NCBI RefSeq assembly: GCF_030272615.1 | Contig: NC_081414.1 | Coordinates: forward strand, 823,359,896-823,423,895 | Reading direction: 5' to 3' | Length of the DNA: 64,000 bases | Source of the DNA: Cryptomeria japonica | Lineage: Eukaryota; Streptophyta; Pinopsida; Cupressales; Cupressaceae | Part shown: positions 12,370 through 24,327 of the stretch, one piece after another | How the letters are laid out: each line of letters begins with the position of its first letter | Numbering within the stretch: position 1 is the first letter of the stretch | Program-made: the position numbers and the translations under genes | The notes under the pieces: model-generated | The model's database searches: none | What the model was told of the DNA's origin: nothing | Seen by the model: the letters and a program-made list of their open reading frames with translations, nothing else

Positions 12370-13191
12370 ATTAGGACAGTTTACAGCAATATGTCATATC
12401 TGGTTACAAGAAAAGCATTTCAAAGGAAGCTTACCTCTATATTTGTCAGTTCCTTTATGAATTTTCTTGGCAAGGAGAACTTCAAATGCCATCAGAATCT
12501 CCTCATCATCCATTTCTCTGCTCTATCTTGGTTCACCACTAGTTCTAGCTTCTTTTCCTTTCTTGGATGGTATAGCAGAAGCTTTAAAAGCTGATTCAGT
12601 CTTTTGAACACTACCATCAAAACTATTTAGCTCATAGGCTGTCAACTTTGCAATGATGGAGTCTAGGGATACCTTAGTCTTGTCTATTGATCTTAGCTCC
12701 TGAATAGCAGCAACCCTTATTGCATAGATCAATAATATGGAGCTCAGGACTCTTCTTACCACAGTGGAATCTTCTATTTTACCACCTGCACTCTTGATAT
12801 CACCAACAATAGTTTTGATTCTTACTCCATGCTATTGAATAGTCTCACCTTCAACCATCCACATGTCTTCAAACTTCTCTCTAAGGCTTTCTTCCTAAGC
12901 CTATTTTATATGCTCATCACCGCCATAGATATTTTCAAGAGTATGCCATACCTCTTTGGGATTTACCTTATCTTGGACATCAATAAACTCAATGTCAGAT
13001 AAACTACTAATTAGGGCTTCCATGACTTGCCCATTCGCCCGCATCTCTCTCTTTTGGTCATTGGTGAGAGTACCAGTAGGGGCCACATAGGTCCAGTGTT
13101 GAGCACCCATGCTTCTGATGTATATCTTCATTCTGTCTTTCCATAAACTAAAATTTTCCATGTTAAAATTTGGACCTTCCCTCTTCATCAT
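12370..13191 (-). pseudogene. gag: C1 gag (broken)
   Basis: It starts with ATG at 13191, 58 bases after the primer-binding site. The N-terminal block NFSLWKDRMKIYI and the WHTLENIYGGDEH stretch are typical of copia gag. Two stops follow directly (HIK*A*EE). A second block (12762-12523) has IYAIRVAAIQELRS. The CCHC knuckle near 12374-12420 reads CFSCNQI-stop-HIAVNC, with the usual Gly codon changed to TGA. The family protein builds the virus-like particle and binds element RNA. Confidence 0.88.
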
Positions 13192-13248
13192 TAGACTGGG
13201 ATCTTTACCTCAAGCGGTTAAGCTTATAACATAGAGGACTTGGAGGAT

Positions 13249-13260
13249 GCTCTGATACCA
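13249..13260 (-). promoter_or_regulatory. C1 primer-binding site
   Basis: The minus strand reads TGGTATCAGAGC, two bases from the 5' LTR end, complementary to initiator tRNA-Met. Confidence 0.92.
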
Positions 13261-13262
13261 AT

Positions 13263-14749
13263 TGATAAATCAATGATGAACGGATAGTACCAAACTAGTA
13301 CTGAGAGGGGGAGGGTGAATCAGTATAGGCAAAAGCACACTCTTAAACCAGTTTGTCAGTAGATACTGTGCATTAACAGACAAACAGTAACACTGGTCCT
13401 AAAACAGAGTACAACCGGCAAGACCCAGAATAACAAAGACAAACATAAACCAGTTGACACGTATCTTCTCCTACAATTTAACACTTTATTTCCATTTCAC
13501 CCTAATGCATGAACAAGTAATCTACCTTCAAAGATATACAGATAAGCAACTAGATCAACATGATTCACTGCTTGACAGAAAACAACATAGCATCACATGA
13601 AGAAGACAACACACATGACACACTCATTTTTCACGTGGAAACCCAACTGGGAAAAACCACGGTGGGGATGAATACCCAAAAGCTTGTTTTTGAACTCTTT
13701 AGAAGTCCGCTCTGTTAGGAGCCTTGTCCAGTTAAAGACTAATACAATAGGTTTTGTTAGGAACTGATCCTATTAGGGATCACCTAGTTAAGGGATGGCT
13801 AGAATACCTAGTTAAGGGTTAAACCCTATTAAAGGCTACCTTGTTAGAGGATTTCAAGAACTCAATGGTTTTGAGTCACCCTGTTAAAGGATTTATAGCA
13901 AGTCGGTTAAAGCTACCATGTTAAGGGATTTCTCAATTGTTGAAGTGGTTAGAGATCAACATGTATTACAATGATCTGGTAATAGCACTAAATGCCAATG
14001 CAGATTTGCTTAAGCTCCTCTTCACCTTCTACACTTACACTCTGTAGGTAACACTTCTCTCCTCTGGTCTGGCAAGAATCACGTATCCCTTCTCATGGAT
14101 ACACACACACAATGTTTGCCAACAACCTTAGAAAGAGACACAACATTGACCTTAGAGGAAAATAGATAGGTCGATAGCATAAAACCTAAACCCTGAACCT
14201 GTTAGGTTAAGGAATTCAAATGGTTCAATCCTAACCATTGAGCATACTGCATTAAATGCAACAATTCTTGATCCAATCTCAAGACTTTCTCCATCATCCA
14301 TTTTCCACTATTTCATGGCGGCTGATAACCCATCACACGTTATCACCGTTTACAAACTTCGCACATTCCCAAGGTAGATAGGAACAATCTCCTTCATGCA
14401 ATATCCTTCACGTGCACAAGCCTTATGTGGCAACACAATCTGTTCTTTGTTACCATGTTAACTCATCACACAAAGTCACCAATTGAGCCACACAGGCTTG
14501 AAGCACTTCAACCAGAAACCCTGAAGTAAAAACTTCCAACCGTAGTCATACAATGCTTCCATGTACCGGTTCCCATAACTATATGTCAATTCACCTTGAA
14601 CAAACACACCACTTCACTTTCGCACGAATGCCGGTTCATAGTGTTATACCGGTTCGCACATATGTTGGTTCTCTCCTCTTCAACATATTGACATCAATGA
14701 CAACATACAATGTCATTATGTCCTTATATCGGTTCACATAATGCCAACA
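13263..14749 (-). repeat. C1 5' LTR
   Basis: It is 1487 bp, from TGATAAATC to TGCCAACA, colinear with 7389-8874 and almost the same length. It is followed by ACCAT, the second half of the target duplication, and then the 20-bp array resumes. Confidence 0.92.
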
Positions 14750-15587
14750 ACCATATGACCCATAACAACACTATATGGTGTCCTAAGGGGTCATGTAGTG
14801 TCTTATGACCCCTTAAGACACCATATGACCCATTAAGACACAATATGGTGTCGTTATGTGTTGTATGGTATCGTAAGGGGTCATATGGTGTCCTATGAAT
14901 ACTTAGGACACCATATGACCCCTTAGGACACAATATGGTGTTGTTATGGGTCGTATGGTGTCCTAAGGGGTCATATAGTCTCTTATGGGGTCATATGACA
15001 CCATATGACCCCTTGGGTGTCCTTAGGGATCATATTGTGTCTTAACGGGTCATATGGTGTGTTATGACCCCTTAAGACACCATATGACCCCTTAGGACAC
15101 CTTATGTTGTCATTATGGGTCGTATGGTGTCTTAAGGGGTCATATGGTGTCCTAAGGGATCATCGCACATGATAAGACCATACTGACCCCATATGGTGTA
15201 CTAGGGGCTCATATGGTGTCCTAAGGGGTCATAGGACACCATCCCAACCATACTGACACCATATGGTGTACTAAGGGGTCATATGGTGTCCTAAGGGGTC
15301 ATAGGACACCATATAACCCCTTAGGACACAATATGACCCCTAACGACACCTAAGGCGTCATATGGTATCCTATGACCTATTAAGACACCATATGGTATTG
15401 TTATGGGTTGTATGATGTCCTGAGGGGTCATATGGTGTCCTATGACCACTTCGGATAGAATATGGTGTCGTTATGGGTCCTATGGTAACCTAAGAGGTCA
15501 TTTGGTGTCTTATGACTCCTTAGGACACCATATGACCCCTTAGGTGTGGTTAGGGGTCATATGGTGTCCTATGACCCCTTAGGACCT
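14750..15587. repeat. Dyad 20-bp repeat array (right block)
   Basis: It is the continuation of the array interrupted by C1, with the same unit in both orientations and the same variants (GTCGTTATG, TTAACGGGTCATATGG). It ends at CCCCTTAGGACC, after which the sequence turns purine-rich. Confidence 0.9.
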
Positions 15588-16830
15588 AGAGAGAGGAGGG
15601 AGTGAGGAAGAAACTAAGGGAAAGAGGTGAGAGAGGGAATTAGATGTGTGTAAGGATGAAGAGGGAGATAGTTTGAGGGATAGGAGAATAAGGGAATTGT
15701 GAGAGCTAGAGAGGGGAGGGACAAAGAAGAGTATGTATCTATAAGAATGAAGAGCTCGAGAAGAGGCAAGGGGACATAGAGAATATGAGATCTAGTTCAT
15801 AGAGAGAGATGGAACTACGAGATGGGGGTTTCTATGTACACATTTGGTTCTCTCCCTATTTGGCATGTGCCAAATGTGATGAATGGACTTTTCCATTTGG
15901 CACGTGCCAAATGCAAAAATCCATTCATCACATTTGGCACATGCCAAATAGGGTGAGCGCCATATTTGGCGTGAGCCAAATGGCCCGCATTGGGAAACAC
16001 CAAACCTATGGGTTGGATTTGCCTTGGGCATCCAACCCAAAGGTTTGGACGACCATTTTAGGCTAGAGACATGTTTTTATCAAAACATTGAAAATTTTGA
16101 CATATTTTTTGTCATGCTCTCCGTCAGGTTTGCATGTGTTTCAATGAAGTTAAAAAAAATATCATGGCAAACTTGAGCTTCCTCTTAGCTACCCAACAAC
16201 GTAATTTATTTCAAATTTTGATTTCGTTAAGTCTTTCATCTATAATTTCTTTTGTTAGTGTGTCCATTTTTTGTCAAAAACCAACATGCACTATTTTGGG
16301 TATAGATTTTTACACGTTCATCAGATTTTGAAAAAACTTACATTTTTAGAAACTAGACTCAATTATACATAATTTAAAAAAAATAAATTAATTTTTTATT
16401 AGTTTTCAATGATTTTAGGGGGGAGCACACTCAAATTTCTATTTTTCAGGATGTGTCCACTTCGAAAATGAGTAAAAAATCATATACTCATTAAAAAATT
16501 AGCTGAAAAATCTAGCATAAACTACAAGGTGTTAGCTAATTTCTCACTGAAGCAATTTCAAAAATTCAAAAAAAAAGTTAACATTTTAGGGGGGCCACAA
16601 AAGACGCTATGTTATGTTTTTTACATAAAAACATGACCACTTTTTGTGGCCCACCTTTTTGAAGCCCTTAATCTCCACCATTTTCAAAAAAAATTAGTAG
16701 TTTAGAAAGTAGACTTGAAGCACTCTGACTCTTGTTCTTGTTTCATCTTCAAATTTGGAGTGTAACTATCTTCAATTTGTTGTTGAAGTTCAGACTTTGC
16801 TAATTTCAGAAAAAAAGTGGCATCTTAAGA
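15588..16830. repeat. Right subterminal region of the inverted-repeat insertion
   Basis: A purine-rich stretch (15588-15800) precedes a cluster of TTTGGC/GCCAAA motifs (15840-15990) holding a 100-bp palindrome. From 16040 it is AT-rich with scattered short G runs. Small open frames here are chance or read the palindrome. The TTTGGC motifs echo those at the left end (1745-1775, 2225-2245). Confidence 0.6.
15854..15953. repeat. 100-bp near-perfect palindrome
   Basis: Arms 15854-15887 and 15920-15953 are perfect 34-base reverse complements. The 32-base middle contains a perfect 20-base palindrome (15894-15913, CATTTGGCAC/GTGCCAAATG) with the same centre, 15903.5. Only two base pairs are mismatched in the whole 100 bp. 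TTTGGCA/TGCCAAA occurs three times. Confidence 0.95.
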
Positions 16831-16858
16831 CCCCCTTTTGGTACCACAACACATACCC
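16825..16858 (-). repeat. Right terminal inverted repeat
   Basis: Its reverse complement begins GGGTATGTG, TTGTGGTACC, AAAAGGGGG, matching the left end with a few changes. X resumes at 16859. Confidence 0.6.
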
Positions 16859-17553
16859 AATCCTGTTTCCACCGATGATACTTTTATTTTGAATATTACT
16901 TCAATCAAGTATTTCCTTCTTTCATCGAAATACTTTATTCAATCACTATGGTTGTTTCCTCACCAATACCTATCTGATATCCATTGGTTTTTATGTTGAA
17001 GAAACCTCGGGCTTCGGTGACCTGCTTTATTTTTTCTGCTAAAACACTTCTTCCATCAAAATCATCATGCCTTGTCAGTGAATGGATCTATTGTCTCACC
17101 AAAGCCTTTCTTTATCCTCTCTTATCATCTTCCACTGATAAGTCGCATCGGTGAAGCCATGCATATCAGAGGCATGCCTTTTAGTTTCCTCGAAGCCTAT
17201 TTCCTCATTGATATCTTTTATTGATGTAGCTTCCTTTTGCTTGATCAACACTATTCTTTCGATGAGAACATTCCTTTCGATCAGTTCTTCTTATGTTGCA
17301 CCGATGGTATTGTCTCCTCGAAGACCTTTTTCCATCGATGAAAACCATCTCTGCTTTCCTCGATATCTTTTCTTGATGGAATTACTATCTTTAATGAGTA
17401 TTTTCTGAAGTTCATCGATGCTTCCTTTTTTCGATGGCCCTTTTATATCAATGAGACATTGTTGGGTCTCATCGATATTATTTGAACCCAGATATCTTAA
17501 TAGGATGCTTTTACACCCACTTGGTGACTTATGGGCTACCATGGTATTAATGA
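16859..17553. repeat. Repeat X, piece 2
   Basis: It continues X from where piece 1 stopped (CTGTTTCCACCG) through the unit boundary to GGTATTAATGA. At 17554 it departs from X, and the missing next bases of the unit (AGTCTCTTGAAG) are found at 49225. Confidence 0.88.
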
Positions 17554-18057
17554 AAATGATGATTATATAACCATTTTCATTTTCTTATTCAGATTTATCC
17601 ATCTTAGACTCAGATGTTTAAGTATTTCATCCTTATATTTGATCACTCCTAAATTTAGCTTTTTCAGTCTTGCTGCTCTGCTAAGATAATCTTTAAGACT
17701 AGAAGGACGCAATACCTTACATTAATGAGCATAGGTATATAAATGTTCTGGCATATCTTGCTCCCACATATACGTGATCATGGATATATAGGTATTATTA
17801 TTTACGTATATATTGCCTTCTTATAGGACTAACACTTACCTGGCTATCCTCATCTCTATTTTACCTTTTCGGTCCCCTATATTCTTGATGTTTTGTCTCT
17901 TGTTCTGTTCTTAAGAAGCTTTCAGGCTTTAATGTCTCTAGGTTGCTTTAACTTAGCTTCGTAATTTTGTTAAGCTATGTATATGCTATGCGTCATCCTC
18001 TTCCCTGTGTATGATCGGTCCCAACCACCTTCAGGCTTTCTAGGCCTTCCATGGTTG

Positions 18058-18060
<3 letters not shown>
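17554..18060. other. No recognisable gene
   Basis: Pyrimidine-rich, non-coding sequence directly after X. I see no open frame of note and no element ends. Confidence 0.5.

Positions 18061-18097
<37 letters not shown>
18061..18097. repeat. (TA)n microsatellite
   Basis: Uninterrupted alternating T and A. Confidence 0.95.
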
Positions 18098-18101
<4 letters not shown>

Positions 18102-18499
18102 ATTTATATTTCTATATACCTTATCATCATTCAAATTATATATTAGGATTTTGTTCAGACTGACATCTATATAATCATATTCATATATAGTTTCCTATTT
18201 TCCTGCCTGTTCTCTTAGTTTTAAGTTAAATCAGTCTTAGATGCATATGCCAATTTTCCTCTTTCTTCTCAGTAATCTCTAGCATCATATTATTAGATTA
18301 AGGGTTGACCTGATAAAATTTTATCTCACTTAAAGCTTTCCCATGACACTCAATAAGGGCCTGGAAGGCTCTCGAACCATATTCTTTAAGATGGTAGCTC
18401 CCCACAATCTCTTTGCAAGAATATTTATGGAATTTGTCTCATTAATATTTATTGAGTTTATGCTCTTCAATGGGTAATCACTCTCATATTATGTTTTTG

Positions 18500-18995
18500 G
18501 AGATTTTTTGAGACTAATATTTTGAGTTGTGTATCCTAACAGGGTGACCATCTAGGCGGGTATGATATATTGTATAAGTTGACTTGTTCGGATTTCCTTT
18601 TCCTAACATTTTGGTGAGAGTTTTTCTGAATATTTTGTGTAGCATAAGGAGCAAAGCATGCTTAACCCTGTGTTTCAAGAATAGTAAGAATTGTCGCCCA
18701 CAAATGGCAGCATCACCCCAAGAGATGGGCAATCTGCTACTCAACTTTACACAAAGGATTTCTACATACAATCTTCATTATTTTGGACAAGTTCCCTTTG
18801 TGATCTTACATCTCCATTTTGTATCGCATTCTTAATTTTTTTTATCCTTGAGGGATCTGGGCTAGACTGGAGGTTTTCTTCCCTCCATTATTTCCTACCA
18901 GTGCCCACACCGAATGGAGGTATAAATGTAAATCTATCTATTTTTTAAAGTAATAAAATTCTTTGGCCTCGGCCTTTTAGCGATAAAAAAAAAAT
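18500..18995 (+). mobile_element. Possible 3' end of a polyadenylated retroelement (LINE-like)
   Basis: The plus strand has a short open stretch ending near 18948 (WRFSSLHYF...VPTPNGG then stop). It is followed by TAATAAAATTC, a T-rich stretch with the CTCGGCC direct repeat, and a run of ten A at about 18986-18995. That is how plant non-LTR elements and retrocopies often end. No domain was recognised, so the assignment is tentative. Confidence 0.35.
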
Positions 18996-20300
18996 TATAA
19001 TATAATACAAATTTTATAGTGAAAATATATTTTTTCTTAAGAGCATAATCTTAATTTAATTTTAAAACATTATATAGTTATATTTATAATACTGAAATTA
19101 ATCTCAAATATAATTACTAATTTGTAGTATAATATTATATTTTTATTTTTATTTATGTAATATTAATTATAATTATTTTTAGTAAAATAACTATTAATAA
19201 CTATAAAAGTGAAAATAAACATTTTTTAAAGATCTTATAGAAAAATATTTAAATTTATGAATAAAAGTTATTAAATTATTTTGTATATATTAAAATGATT
19301 TAAAAATTTATTAAAAAAAAGAATGATTTCAAAATATATTAAATATAACTATAAAGAATAATATAATAATTAGGTTTTTTTTAATAGAAATATTTATATT
19401 TAATTTTTCATTTAATTTCATTTAAGCTAAATGGAATCCTTATAATTTTTTTTATTATCTATATTTTAAGATAAAAAAATAATTATTAAAATTTATATTT
19501 TTATTGAGAAAAAATATTTGATTTACAATATTATAAATGATTAAAAATACAAAATAAACTATTTAAAATAGACATTTCACTTTTTAAAATACAAAGAAAT
19601 CCAAAAATCCCCCTAAACAATCTGGCATCCTTAAAAACTTGCTCCTATAACACCAATTTTTTTAAACCAATCATAGTGTAGATAAATAATTTTTACAGTA
19701 TCCTAAATTTTAAAATATAAATCTTAACTTTACAAAAAGCAAGTGTTTTCTTTAAGAAAAAATAATAATCACTTTTGATTGTTGTATACTAATTGAATAA
19801 AACAACTTCATTCAATGCAATAGTATTGCCTAGGAAAGTACTAATAAATAAAAAAATATGAAAGGTTAATAATGAGACAATCAAATCGACAAAAACATGT
19901 AACTTTTTTGAGTCAATTAAATTGAGAAAAAAAAATCTATCATTTAGAAACTTAAAATCACACATCTTAACTTAAATTGAGAAAAAAAAAATCTATCATT
20001 TGAGTCAATTGGTGGAGAATCAATTGCATAATAATGAGTTAGGAGAAACAAATATAATGCCAACCTAAGAACAAATACTAACAATTATTATAAATGAAAT
20101 AAAAAAGCTAAGAAAAATGTTTAAAGCAAGCATTAAAAAAAATCATGATAAATTAAAAAAAGTTGGAGTAGCCCTTGTGGCCACCAACTTTTCAATGGAG
20201 TAGCACTTGTGGCAACCAACTATTTAATTGATTACGATAGATATGGAATAAAGCCTTAAATCTAAATATCACCGACAACTGTCCACAACATCCTGTATTG
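18996..20300. other. AT-rich intergenic sequence
   Basis: Very A+T-rich with poly-A and poly-T runs and no coding signal. Two near-identical GTAGC-TTGTGGC-ACCAACT stretches stand about 36 bases apart near 20165 and 20200. Confidence 0.6.
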
Positions 20301-20306
20301 CGGTCT

Positions 20307-20487
20307 GGACGGCAATATCTTGTCATTTAGTAAACTAGATCATAAAATTTAGAGGACTAGATGACAGGATATTAGTATTTAGTTCAATAAACTTAAAAAT
20401 TTTTGTGGACCACATGACAAGATATTAACCTCTAATTCACGAAACTTAAAAGATTTGATGGACTAGATAACAAGACAATATTCTTTC
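20307..20487. repeat. 53-bp tandem repeat, about 3.5 units
   Basis: GGAC-led units start at 20307, 20354, 20407 and 20460. They share the pattern GGACtAGATgACAAGATATT followed by an AAACTTAAAA-like part. The spacing is 47, 53 and 53 bases. Confidence 0.7.
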
Positions 20488-21535
20488 ATCGTGTATTTCT
20501 GCCCAGTCCAAAGGTGAATATCATCGCCTTGATGGATTTGCTTATCGACCTCGTATGTTCTGCCTGGACCCTCCAAATCACTTCTCCTGCGGAAAACATC
20601 CCACCGTAGGATGTAGCACATTCTACCCAATTTTTATCCCTTACGCTGCGTGTTTCCCGCCACATGGTGTCAAATTCTTCGTATGTCTTTTGGTATATGT
20701 ACTGGGGTCAAGTTTTCTAGTAATAAGTTTATGTTGTTTTTTACACAGTTGTATTGTATAGTTTATTCTGTATAGTACACCCACATTATCTATTAGCATA
20801 TTTTTTTATTTTTACAGAATCTAAGGTCTTTTTATCTTCAAACATTTATCATTCATATATTGGTTGTGCTTAGAACCACTTTGAGATTCGCTTTAAGATG
20901 AACGAAAGGTCCTTGTCTTATTTTAATAGTAATAAACTTTTAAGTAGAGAACAAATTATTGTATACACAAGAAAACTTAATAAATATATTGATCTTGTCT
21001 AAAAATGTTGGATTGGTGAAGTGTCTAAATAAAACTCTTTAGCATTGAATTCTATTAAATTGGGTTTGTCTTTGGGTGACCCTTGGATTGATTGGTGGAT
21101 TGTTTTAAATGACCTAGGAATTACTCTTAAATACATGACAATAGTCATTAATTTGAACTATTTGACTATGTATAATTGGGGTAAACACTAATTTTGTGAA
21201 AGAGTTGAACTTTAGGTGTGTGAGATTTTTTTCGATTTCTCCAATTTTGGTCACATAATGTGAACTAGTCTCAAACTAGGGTGAGTTACACAATCTACTT
21301 ATTTCAACTCAAATGATTTAAGATGTAGGGTGGACAAAGTACACAAGAAATCACCTCTTGATAAATACATAGAAACTTTGAATAATTAACAACAACAAAG
21401 CTTGACATTCTATGCAATGTTATTATATAATGAAAATCAAGTTGTGGACTAGATGGCAACCATGATACCATTTTTTATGCATCTCAATGACTAAATTTTT
21501 TATATTAATATATAATTTTTATGTTGATTTAACAT
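20488..21535. other. No recognisable gene
   Basis: A moderately GC stretch at 20490-20700 with a 68-codon open frame, then AT-rich DNA. I see no domain and would not call a gene. Confidence 0.4.
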
Positions 21536-21539
21536 CTAA

Positions 21540-22110
21540 ATTTTCCATCAATATATAATTGTTCTACAAAAATACTAAAAAAATCAACCATCAACATATG
21601 AACACCAGATTTACATGGAAAATCTAATAGGGAAAAACCATTATCAAAATCATGATCATAATATATATAAAATGATTACAATGTTTTAGGCCTACAGCCA
21701 AGTAGCATAATGCACCTAATAGGCTTGCAAGACTAAGGTGTAGTACCTTACAGCAATATACATGGACTTTTACAACAAAGACACACTGCTTCAAGACAGC
21801 ATACAAAGTGCTACCAAGAGACTCACTATCTTATGGTGACAAAAATAGTAACAGAACTGATATGAGTAGAATCTTCTGATGAAAAAATTATCCTTAAAGG
21901 TCTATGTCAAGGGACCAATATCATGGAAAACATTTATGACATCTACCGCTTTTTTGGCACACTATCACACTAAAAATATACCACCTTGAAAGCTCTTCAC
22001 AAACTGACTTTCTCACACACACAGTATCAAATCTAGTTGCACATTATTTGCATACACTTCACATCAATTCACACTTTATGAAAAATACAACTCATACATA
22101 CACACTCCTT
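21540..22110 (-). repeat. Degraded copia LTR remnant (C2-like)
   Basis: AACACCAGATTTACATGG and then AATAGGGAAAAACCA match the reverse complement of the C2 LTR core (AACACCAGATTTAACATGG, AAATAGGGAAAAACCAC). Surrounding order is also similar (CATCAACATATG before it). Ends are not preserved. Confidence 0.5.
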
Positions 22111-22516
22111 AAATACAAGTTTTATCATCAAAAACCTAGTTTAGAGTTACTCGAAGTCAAAATCTTTTCTATATTGAAATATGATAAGAATGTTGTTTTC
22201 CCTTTTTTAAAGTTATGGTGATGAACATTGTCTTTTTCATTGTGGTTATTCTCATTCCCTTGGAAATTGTAAAGCCTTTAAAGAATTTGGTCAAGACCAA
22301 TATGATCGAGCTCACACAGCTCTTACAACTGATCTTACACTTTTTCTTGTTGAAGAGATAGTGTCTTAACACTCCATTCACCTTATCATGTTTCTCCTCA
22401 CCCTATGATAGTAGTATTTAACTTGATTTGGGGCTCTTTGTCATGAGTGGTGATGATTTTTCAATAACAATCATCTTGGGGCAGCAACATAATTCTTCCT
22501 TATTTCCTCAATTGAT

Positions 22517-22603
<87 letters not shown>

Positions 22604-24320
22604 TTTTGAAGATAACCTATTGTTTTGTGTTACATTTTTCATAACGTGATCTCCTTTCTTGCATAAAATGATCCTTCTTGTGAGTACATGTGTGTTCCTT
22701 GGGTAGGACCTTTTCCTTGCTTGAAATAGTACATCTCTTATGAATAAATATCTCCTTAGAGGTTGTGTAATCCTTCTCACTTTCCTTATACTTGGGAGGA
22801 ATTGATCTTTCTTACCCTTTCTAATGATCCACTTTTCCTTTTCAAGTGGTGTTTTCTTATGATACGATTCCATTCCTTGTATGAAGTTGGTTTTTTGCTC
22901 AAGGATTCTCTCTTATGCAAGAGGTGTGTATCCTTGGTCACAACCTCTTCTACACTTGGTAATTTATATCTATTATAAACTAACCCTTCACTTTGGGTCA
23001 ATAGTGTTTCATCTTTCATCAAAAACTTCTTTTACCTAGTAATAGGGGGGAGATTTGAATTCTTTTTCTCCTTCCTCTCTTTCGGTCGATGGTGTTTTTG
23101 TTCAAACTATCCTCTTGGATGTAGATGTCTTTGAAAAAACATATCTTCCCCACAAAGACTTACCCTTACACTTAGTGCAAGATATCTCTTTTTCAACTAT
23201 CTTTTCCTTCCTTATAAGAGTAATACCTCTTTAGCTTGGATTTATGAACACTGTTTCCTAAAAGGATATCTCCTTGGTGTTGAAGGTGTCTATCCTTGTT
23301 TCTATATTCCTTAAGACATCAAAATAGGTCTATGTTGACATCTTAATGAGGGGGGCATTACATATAATTCGCTTTGTACTATATTGTACTATATTTTGCA
23401 TGTCTTACATGGGGTGCTCATTCTCGAAGCTAGAGAAAATAAAGTCTTATAGGAGATTCTTCATAACCAAAACTAGACACATTTGTATTTTCATTTCATG
23501 TCTTATACAGGTTGTTGTATTCTCGAAACCAAAAAAATAAAAATTATTTTACGAGATGCTTAATTCTTGAAAATAGATAGTAACATTTGTAGTATGATGA
23601 GTGGAACTAGCAGAACATAGAGAGAATATTCTCACTCTCTTCCCCAACATGGATCGACTAGAAAAACACAACTAGCCATGGCATCCATGTCCTCTCTCTT
23701 TTCTCTTTCCTCATGAGTTCATATCTTTTCTATTGGTATATCATAGCTCATCATTTGATACATGATCCTACTCTCTTTATGTGATCACTTGTGTTCTTGT
23801 GATATAATTCCAAGAATGATATTAGCGGTTCATACCTTTTGATTATTGACATCTCTTCAACTAGTTTACTTGGAGCATCTTTTATCTTCTTGTGTTGTGT
23901 GCCTTTTGTCTTTTTCCATCTTTTTGTCTTTGTCTTATTTTGTGTATCCTTGCATAATATTTTGTGAGTTAAGATCCTATGATTGGGGCCTTGGTTCCTT
24001 AGAGTTAGTGATATCTTATCTCCTTGTGATCTTGCTCCTAATTGCTCATTTCTCTCTCATCTTTCAAATTTACTATAATTATTTGCATAGATTGATACTC
24101 CCATTTAATTCAAAGCTAAATGTAGCATCATAAATTGTCACTGATCCAATTTACACCTTATGTTTGTTCACCTAATTTAGTGTGTTCTATCATCATACCC
24201 TCTCTAGGTCCATTTTGACCCTATTATAAAATCTTTTATGTCATATAAACCCTTTGGTGGGTCCTACTATAGGATACCCTCCTCCCTAGCTACTTATTCA
24301 GGTCCTATTTGTAGAAGGAA
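22111..24320. other. No recognisable gene; pyrimidine-rich
   Basis: Plus-strand C/T-rich sequence with a long (CT)n tract. Open frames here (for example 22508-22873 minus) come from the CT microsatellite or from low complexity. I see no domain. Confidence 0.5.
22519..22601. repeat. (CT)n microsatellite, about 41 units
   Basis: Pure CT dinucleotide run. Confidence 0.97.
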
Positions 24321-24327
24321 TAGGGTG

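Larger units (their letters stand above)
7389..14749 (-). mobile_element. Ty1/copia LTR retrotransposon C1 (degraded)
   Basis: It is a complete but defective minus-strand element of 7361 bp. In sense order: 5' LTR (13263-14749), primer-binding site, gag, protease, integrase, reverse transcriptase, RNase H, polypurine tract, 3' LTR (7389-8874). That domain order is diagnostic of Ty1/copia. It sits inside the 20-bp array; the left flank GCCAT and right flank ACCAT are a 5-bp target duplication with one change, and the array unit is restored when the element is removed. By eye the LTRs differ at about 14 of the first 230 positions, so the insertion is old. Confidence 0.93.
1583..16858. mobile_element. 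15.3 kb insertion with terminal inverted repeats (putative non-autonomous DNA transposon)
   Basis: X is broken exactly at 1582/16859. The two ends of the inserted DNA are imperfect inverted repeats: the left reads GGGTATATG then TTGTGGTACGAAAA, the reverse complement of the right reads GGGTATGTG then TTGTGGTACCAAAA, and TGCCAC follows in both. The left flank ends ACTC and the right begins AATC, compatible with a decayed 3-4 bp target duplication. Both subterminal zones carry TTTGGC/GCCAAA motifs in both orientations and large palindromes. The body is a dyad 20-bp repeat array split by copia element C1. No transposase was seen, and CACTA ends are absent, so superfamily is unassigned. Confidence 0.6.

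Noticed and set aside
1996-15587. CRISPR-like array
   Set aside because: Units are contiguous, inverted and degenerate, without unique spacers or cas genes, and the DNA is eukaryotic.
15792-16066. Open frames on both strands with similar HIWHMPN-type peptides
   Set aside because: They arise from the 100-bp palindrome, which encodes the same words on each strand.
1583-16858. CACTA/EnSpm assignment, suggested by subterminal repeats in both orientations
   Set aside because: The ends do not begin CACTA and no transposase is visible; left unassigned.
22508-22873. Minus-strand 121-codon open frame ending in Arg-Glu repeats
   Set aside because: The tail is the (CT)n microsatellite read in reverse and the rest has no recognisable domain.
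23846-24133. 95-codon plus-strand open frame with hydrophobic composition
   Set aside because: C/T-rich composition gives Leu, Ser and Phe runs; no supporting signal, splice pattern or similarity was recognised.
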